Assembly: GCA_021774335.1 (NCBI GenBank) | Contig: JAJFJD010000005.1 | Location: forward strand, 143,632 to 207,631 | Source of the DNA: Alphaproteobacteria bacterium | Lineage (GTDB): Bacteria > Pseudomonadota > Alphaproteobacteria > UBA8366 | Reading direction: 5' to 3' | DNA: 64,000 bases | Shown here: in pieces, positions 59,165 through 64,000 of the stretch | Numbering within the stretch: the stretch's first letter is position 1 | How the letters are laid out: the number at the start of each line of letters is the position of its first letter | Notes under the pieces: generated by a model | Told to the model about the DNA's origin: nothing | The model's input: the letters and a program-made list of their open reading frames with translations, nothing else | Database searches by the model: none | Made by a program: the position numbers and the translations under genes

Positions 59165-60529
59165 CTAGTTGACCATCTTGCTTCGGAACAAAGCGACACC
59201 GCGCAACAGGTCCAATGCTCGGTCGAGCTGGTAGTCCTGCGGCTTGGCGTTCGACGTCTCTGGCTCCTCTGCCTTGTCCTTACCGTCCATCTTCGGATCT
59301 TTGTTGTCGTTGGCGCCGGTTTTCGGCTTGGCTTTCCCATCCTTGGCGCCGGGCTCCTCTTCGTTTTCGAGCGCACCCCTGAGATCGCGCTCCGACCGGC
59401 GCGGCCTGCCACTCTCAAGAGTCTCGATCTTAGCAGGCCGGACTTCGATATCCGGCTCGATGCCCTTCGCCTGGATCGACCGTCCGCTCGGGGTGTAATA
59501 GCGCTGCGTCGTCAATTTGATCGCGCCGCTGCGTCCGAGCGGAATGATCGTCTGTACCGATCCCTTGCCGAATGTCTTGGTGCCGAGAAGCACCGCCCGG
59601 CGATGATCTTGCAATGCACCCGCAACGATTTCCGACGCAGAAGCGGATCCGCCATTGATCAGGACAACGATCGGCTTGCCGTCGATCAGATCGCCCGACG
59701 TAGCATTGAACCGCTGGCCGTTCTCTTCCTGGCGTCCGCGCGTGGAGACGATTTCGCCCTGCTCGAGGAAACTGTCGGACACGGTGACCGCCTGATCGAG
59801 CAGGCCGCCCGGGTTGTTGCGCAGATCGAGCACGTATCCGAGGATATCGTCGCCGATTTCCTTTTTGACCTTATCGACCGCCTTCTTGAGCCCCTTGTCG
59901 GTCTGCTCGCTGAAGCTGGTGATGCGGATATACCCGACCTTGCCTTCGGCGCGCGACCGGACCGACTGAATGCGGATCTTGTCGCGCGTGATGGAAACGT
60001 CGAAGGTATTCTTCGGTGATCGTCGGATCGTCAGATTGATGTCTGTCTTGATCGGCCCGCGCATTTTTTCGACTGCTTCGCTGAGCGTCAGGCCCTGCAC
60101 CGGCTCGCCGTCGAGATGCGTTATCAGGTCGCCCGACTTGAGCCCGGCGCGCGACGCTGGCGTCTCGTCGATCGGGGAGACGACCTTCACGTAGCCCTTC
60201 TCCATCGTCACTTCGATGCCGAGCCCGCCGAACTCACCGCGCGTCTGTACCTGCATGTCGCGGAACTTGCGTTTGTTCAGGAAAGACGAATGCGGATCCA
60301 GATGAACCAACATTCCGTCAATGGCCGCTTCGATGAGTTCCTCATCCGAGACTTTCTCGACATAGTCATTGCGGACGCGTTCAAAGACGTCGCCGAACAG
60401 CTCCAACATGCGATAGGTGTCGGATTTGTCCTCCGCTGCGTGCCCGGTCGGCACCATCATGCCCACCATGAGGCCGAGCATGGCGCTTGCGGCTACGGCA
60501 ACAACGACAATCGGCATTTTGCGCTTCAT
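59165..60529 (-). CDS. ctpA: Carboxy-terminal processing protease CtpA (S41)
   Basis: A 454-residue periplasmic serine protease. Signal-anchor MKRKMPIVVVAVAASAMLGLM, PDZ domain (residues about 95-170, with GIEVTMEKGYVKVVSPIDETPASRAG), and the catalytic Ser/Lys region GGSASASEIVAGALQDH and KTFGKGSVQTIIPL. The last 80 residues are a charged Lys/Glu/Pro tail. ATG 60529 has AGAGGA upstream; the extension to 60643 lacks a signal peptide. Likely processes envelope proteins or murein hydrolase regulators; envC lies 85 bp upstream. Confidence 0.95.
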   Translation of the reverse strand: MKRKMPIVVVAVAASAMLGLMVGMMVPTGHAAEDKSDTYRMLELFGDVFERVRNDYVEKVSDEELIEAAIDGMLVHLDPHSSFLNKRKFRDMQVQTRGEFGGLGIEVTMEKGYVKVVSPIDETPASRAGLKSGDLITHLDGEPVQGLTLSEAVEKMRGPIKTDINLTIRRSPKNTFDVSITRDKIRIQSVRSRAEGKVGYIRITSFSEQTDKGLKKAVDKVKKEIGDDILGYVLDLRNNPGGLLDQAVTVSDSFLEQGEIVSTRGRQEENGQRFNATSGDLIDGKPIVVLINGGSASASEIVAGALQDHRRAVLLGTKTFGKGSVQTIIPLGRSGAIKLTTQRYYTPSGRSIQAKGIEPDIEVRPAKIETLESGRPRRSERDLRGALENEEEPGAKDGKAKPKTGANDNKDPKMDGKDKAEEPETSNAKPQDYQLDRALDLLRGVALFRSKMVN

Positions 60530-60614
60530 GCCTTCATTATCCTCTCTGTTCGATCGACTGTGTCCGTAGCCCCATAGCATTCGAATGCTTGCAATTTTGG
60601 GACCACGGTCATTC

Positions 60615-61907
60615 CTATCCTCGCGCCCTTTTGCGGTACTCAACGAACCAGGGCAGAGGGTTTACGGGCTGTCCTCGGCGACGCAGTTCAAAATAGAGCC
60701 GGGGACCCTCCTTATCTGATTTGGCCATCGCGCCAACGGGTTCCCCCGCAAGCAACCATTGCCCGACGCTTGTGTCAACATTCGCCATTCCGGCGAGCAG
60801 AGTATGATATCCGCCGCTGTGCTCGATAATCAATATTTGCCCGTAGCCCTTGAATGGACCGGCAAATACGACCTTTCCGTCATAGGGCGCAACGATGCTG
60901 GCGGCAATGCGTGTCTTGATCGTGATGCCTTTAGCGGTATTCCCGTACTCATTGGTCTCACCATACTGCCGCGTGACCTTGCCGCGGGCTGGACTGGTAA
61001 TGGACCCTTGATCCGGGAAGGGGCGTAACGCGTCGGGCCGAGGCAGGCTGAGCAGGGCGGTCTGCTGTTGTCCGGCCGGTGGCGTGGTCAGCGCGGGCGC
61101 CGTCGGGATCGCTGCGGACGGCGTTGTCGGAGCGGCTGCCGGCGGTGCCGGCCGCTCGGCTTCGAGACGGGCGAAAAGCTCCTTCAGGTTCTTGGCCTCG
61201 CGGCCAAGTTTCTGAATACGCTTTGCGGTTTGCCGCTGCTCCGATTCCGTCTGCTTGAGCAACTGTGCCTTGCGCTCGATTAGCGTGGTCAATTTCACGC
61301 GCTTGCCGGAGTAGTCGTCGGTGGCATTCTTGAGCACATCGAGCTGGCGGGCGACATCCGCCCGGGTTTCGGCGAGGGCGGAAATCTTCGTTCGCAAGTC
61401 GTTGGCGCGGTTTTGAATGACCGGTAGGGCCGCGCGCAGCAACATGGCCCGCCGGACCACTTCGATCGGCTTTCCCTGGGACATCAGGAGCGCTTGGGGC
61501 GGATTTCGGGACAGACGCTCCAGCGCGCTGAGCGTTCCGCCAAACTGTTTCGTCTGTTGCTGCAACGCCAACTCGCGTTCGGCGAGTTCTTTCTGCGTGT
61601 GCGTCAACTGCGATTCCAGACGGGTCAGCAGGGTCTCGCTGTCCTGGGTTGCGCGCGCCGTATCGATCGATTGCCGCCGCAGCACTTTTAGCTCGGTCGC
61701 GAGCTTGCTCAGTTTTTTGCGGAGCGCCGTGGCGCGGTCCTGTTGCGCTCTGATTTCACGTTCCAGCTTGTTGAGCGTGCCCTTGTCCTGTGCCGCCACG
61801 CCGACCGGCAGCGCAAGCAACAGAGCGGTGGCGACCGCGAGAACAGGCGCAGCCCGCAACCGGTGTCGTGCTGTAGGGTCAGCCTGCTTCACGCTGCTCC
61901 TCGGCAT
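60615..61907 (-). CDS. envC: Murein hydrolase activator EnvC
   Basis: A 430-residue periplasmic protein. A signal peptide (LAVATALLLALPVGVAAQ) is followed by long coiled coils (residues about 45-240, LEREIRAQQDRATALRKKL and similar heptads), a Pro/Ala linker and a LytM/M23 domain (about 300-425). The zinc ligands of active M23 enzymes are replaced: the HxxxD position reads AKGITIK and the HxH position reads LYFELR. This is the degenerate LytM of EnvC, which activates amidases at the septum and does not cut murein. It overlaps gpmI by 29 bp. Confidence 0.93.
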   Translation of the reverse strand: MPRSSVKQADPTARHRLRAAPVLAVATALLLALPVGVAAQDKGTLNKLEREIRAQQDRATALRKKLSKLATELKVLRRQSIDTARATQDSETLLTRLESQLTHTQKELAERELALQQQTKQFGGTLSALERLSRNPPQALLMSQGKPIEVVRRAMLLRAALPVIQNRANDLRTKISALAETRADVARQLDVLKNATDDYSGKRVKLTTLIERKAQLLKQTESEQRQTAKRIQKLGREAKNLKELFARLEAERPAPPAAAPTTPSAAIPTAPALTTPPAGQQQTALLSLPRPDALRPFPDQGSITSPARGKVTRQYGETNEYGNTAKGITIKTRIAASIVAPYDGKVVFAGPFKGYGQILIIEHSGGYHTLLAGMANVDTSVGQWLLAGEPVGAMAKSDKEGPRLYFELRRRGQPVNPLPWFVEYRKRARG

Positions 61908-63432
61908 GAATGATCAATGATTTCCCGGTCATTTCAGCGGGTTGGTCGAGCCCCAGAAGATCGAGCACGGTCGGTGCGATATCCGCCAGTTTTCCGTTTT
62001 CCAGCGCCGCCGCGTCATGTTTCTCGCCGGTCAGAACCAATGGAACCACGTTGCGGGTGTGCGCCGTATGCGGTTGGCCGGTCGAAGCGTCGGTCATCAA
62101 TTCTGCGTTACCGTGATCCGCCGTTATCAACATCACGCCACCGGCGGCGCGGATCGCGCGATCCAGACGGCCAAGGCAGGCATCCACGGCCTCGACCGCT
62201 TTGATCGCCGCGCCGAGATCGCCGGTATGGCCGACCATGTCGGTGTTAGCGAAATTCACCAGAATGAAATCGAAGGCGTCGCTTTCGATGGCTTCGACCA
62301 GATGGTCGGTCACCTCGGCTGCCGACATTTCCGGCTGCAGGTCGTAGGTCGCGACCTTTGGCGAGGGCACGAGTATCCGTTCTTCGCCGTCGAAGGTGGC
62401 CTCTTCGCCGCCGTTGAAGAAAAAGGTCACATGCGCGTATTTCTCGGTCTCGGCGATCCGCAATTGTTTCTTGCCCGCAGTCGCGAGGACTTGCCCCAAC
62501 ACGTTGGCCAACCGTTCGGACGGGAAAAGGACGGGCATGAGGGTGTTCAGCGCCGTGGAATACTCGATCATGCCCACGCGCGCGGCGAGATCGACGATAT
62601 CGCCGCGGTCGAAGCTATCGAATTCGGGATCGATCAGGGTGTGCAGGATCTCGCGCGCCCGGTCGGCACGAAAATTCGCCATCAGCAAACCATCGCCGTC
62701 CGCCATGCCCTGATAGTCGCCGACGATAGCCGGCAGCATGAATTCATCGGTGACGCCATTTGCGTAGGAGGCTTCGATGGCGGCGACGGGGTCGGCAGCC
62801 GGGTCGCCGGTCCCTTGCGCGATGGCGCGGTAGGCTTTTTCGACGCGGTCCCATCGGTTGTCCCGGTCCAGCGCATAATAGCGGCCGATCACGGTTGCGA
62901 TCCGTGCGCTGGGACAGCCATCGAGGAATGACGTCATATAGTCCTTGGCGCTCGACGGCGGGGTATCCCGGCCGTCCAGTACGGCGTGGACGACGCAGAG
63001 GATGCCGGCGTCGGTCAGCAACCGCACCATCCCCGCTATATGGTTCTGGTGGGAATGCACGCCGCCCGGCGACAACAGACCCAGGATATGCGCAGTGCCG
63101 CCGCTTTGCTTCAGGGCGGAGGTGAAATCTTGGAAGGCGGGGATGGTGCGGACGGAATCGTCGACGAAGGCTTGGTCGATCCGCGGCAGGTCCTGCAGCA
63201 CGACCCGGCCGGCGCCGAGATTCATATGGCCGACTTCGGAGTTTCCCATCTGTCCCGGCGGCAGGCCGACATGGTCCTCCGACGCATCGAGGTGGCCGCG
63301 TGGACAGGTCGCGGTCAGGCGGTCCCAGACCCCGGTCTCGGCCTGCGCGATTGCATTGTTCTCGGTTTCTTGCCGGTCGCCCCATCCGTCGAGAATACAG
63401 AGCAGAACGGGCCTTTGTGCTGTCGGTGCCAT
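61879..63432 (-). CDS. gpmI: 2,3-bisphosphoglycerate-independent phosphoglycerate mutase
   Basis: A 517-residue Mn-dependent alkaline-phosphatase-superfamily mutase interconverting 3- and 2-phosphoglycerate. PVLLCILDGWGDRQETENNA, the phosphorylated Ser in QMGNSEVGHMNLGAGRVV, HAVLDGRDTPPSSA, TFFFNGGEEATFDGE, NTDMVGHTGDL and TADHGNAELM are hallmarks. ATG 63432 is preferred to TTG 63441. The order gpmI-envC-yibQ-like matches E. coli, with ctpA inserted. Together with pgk at the left edge it belongs to glycolysis. Confidence 0.97.
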   Translation of the reverse strand: MAPTAQRPVLLCILDGWGDRQETENNAIAQAETGVWDRLTATCPRGHLDASEDHVGLPPGQMGNSEVGHMNLGAGRVVLQDLPRIDQAFVDDSVRTIPAFQDFTSALKQSGGTAHILGLLSPGGVHSHQNHIAGMVRLLTDAGILCVVHAVLDGRDTPPSSAKDYMTSFLDGCPSARIATVIGRYYALDRDNRWDRVEKAYRAIAQGTGDPAADPVAAIEASYANGVTDEFMLPAIVGDYQGMADGDGLLMANFRADRAREILHTLIDPEFDSFDRGDIVDLAARVGMIEYSTALNTLMPVLFPSERLANVLGQVLATAGKKQLRIAETEKYAHVTFFFNGGEEATFDGEERILVPSPKVATYDLQPEMSAAEVTDHLVEAIESDAFDFILVNFANTDMVGHTGDLGAAIKAVEAVDACLGRLDRAIRAAGGVMLITADHGNAELMTDASTGQPHTAHTRNVVPLVLTGEKHDAAALENGKLADIAPTVLDLLGLDQPAEMTGKSLIIHAEEQREAG

Positions 63433-63509
63433 AATCGCCAAATCGCATCAATTATCAGTAATGTGGGCGGAGAATACCCGGTTTCCAGAGGCAAGAAAAC
63501 GGTTCCGGA

Positions 63510-63989
63510 CTAACCCTTGTGATATGGGTGTCCTGCCTGGATTTGCTGGGCCCGGTAGAGTTGTTCGACAAGCATGCAACGGGCCATCATATGAGGCCAG
63601 GTCATGCGTCCGAGGGCCAGTAACAATGTCGCGCGGTCGGTAACGGCCCGGTCCAGTCCGTCGGCGCCGCCGATGGCGAACGCAAGCGTACGATGCCCGG
63701 ATTCCTGCCATTTCCGGAGCTGTCCGGCGAATTCCTCGCTGCTGAATTGCCGGCCCCGTTCGTCCAGGGCGATCAATAAGGCACCCTCCGGCAGGACGTC
63801 GAACAGGCGTTCGCCTTCGCGCGCCCGGCGTTCCGGCGTCGGCAAAGGGCGTTTTTCCTCTATTTCACGGATCGTAACGGCCCAGGAAAGCCGTTTTCGA
63901 TAATCGTCGATGAGGTCCAGTTCGGGGCCGCGCCGCAAACGTCCGACGGCGGCGATCGTGATATCCAGGGCAGCGTGCCGTGGCGCCAC
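63510..63989 (-). CDS. rlmH: 23S rRNA (pseudouridine1915-N3)-methyltransferase RlmH
   Basis: A 159-residue SPOUT enzyme that methylates pseudouridine 1915 in helix 69 of 23S rRNA. DITIAAVGRLRRGPELDLIDDYRKRL, LIALDERGRQFSSEEFA, FAIGGADGLD and the C-terminal EQLYRAQQIQAGHPYHKG with the final His-Pro-Tyr-His are definitive. The GTG at 63989 is the start: an in-frame TAA lies three codons upstream, still inside the window, so the gene is complete. Next to gpmI, 77 bp apart. Confidence 0.96.
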   Translation of the reverse strand: MAPRHAALDITIAAVGRLRRGPELDLIDDYRKRLSWAVTIREIEEKRPLPTPERRAREGERLFDVLPEGALLIALDERGRQFSSEEFAGQLRKWQESGHRTLAFAIGGADGLDRAVTDRATLLLALGRMTWPHMMARCMLVEQLYRAQQIQAGHPYHKG

Positions 63990-64000
63990 AGGCTGTTATC

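Overview
This window is a GC-rich, densely coded stretch of an alphaproteobacterial chromosome. It is most like Rhodospirillales and relatives, judged by gene order alone (inference). Supporting blocks are ffh-rpsP-rimM-trmD-rplS running into leu genes and asd, sdhCDAB, mdh-sucCDAB-lpd, xerC-DUF484-priA upstream of atpHAGDC with no F0 genes, and rlmH-gpmI-envC-ctpA-yibQ-like-rppH. No rRNA, recognisable tRNA, insertion sequence, phage gene or CRISPR array was seen.

Layout. 0-5 kb: 3' end of pgk, a small uncharacterised protein, a Nudix hydrolase with half of its zinc ribbon missing, yciB, two tandem JmjC/cupin proteins (the first without its iron ligands) and a second small protein. 5-8 kb (minus strand): dapF-mtaB-ftsY joined by ATGA overlaps. 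8-12 kb: ffh and the rpsP-rimM-trmD-rplS cluster. 12-20 kb: leucine biosynthesis with three leuC paralogues, one leuD and leuB, then a 53-residue secreted peptide and asd. 20-22 kb: divergent pdxY and a CitE-like lyase. 22-23.6 kb: a 1.6-kb gap without convincing genes, with an AT-rich block, several hairpins and five DnaA-box-like sites in 100 bp. 23.6-27 kb: succinate dehydrogenase. 27-31.7 kb: accessory genes (PaiB-like, PhyH dioxygenase, a SAF-domain DRL-like reductase, an SDR, an outer-membrane barrel). 31.7-46.4 kb: zapE, a PH-like membrane protein, then mdh-sucCDAB and lpd, interrupted by a hydroxy-acid oxidase, a class III CoA-transferase and a second CitE-like lyase. 46.4-56.4 kb: xerC, DUF484, a transaldolase-like aldolase, priA and atpHAGDC. 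56.5-64 kb (minus strand): a SprA-type putative metalloprotease, rppH, a YibQ-like deacetylase, ctpA, envC, gpmI and rlmH.

How the genes work together. Most of the window is core metabolism. The TCA enzymes (Sdh, Mdh, SucCD, 2-oxoglutarate dehydrogenase E1/E2 and Lpd) and the F1 sector of ATP synthase make up the energy block. SRP targeting (Ffh and FtsY) and ribosome or tRNA maturation (RimM, TrmD, MtaB, RlmH) form a translation block. Leu, Asd and DapF cover leucine and aspartate-family synthesis. EnvC, CtpA and the YibQ-like protein are envelope and cell-division factors.

The most unusual items are the three intact leuC genes served by one leuD, the ligand-less JmjC paralogue beside an intact one, the two-lipoyl SucB, palindrome sets upstream of sucC and lpd, and the DnaA-box cluster. 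No wholly new multi-gene system can be proved from sequence alone. The leuC expansion and the PhyH/DRL-like/SDR module are the best candidates for new biochemistry.
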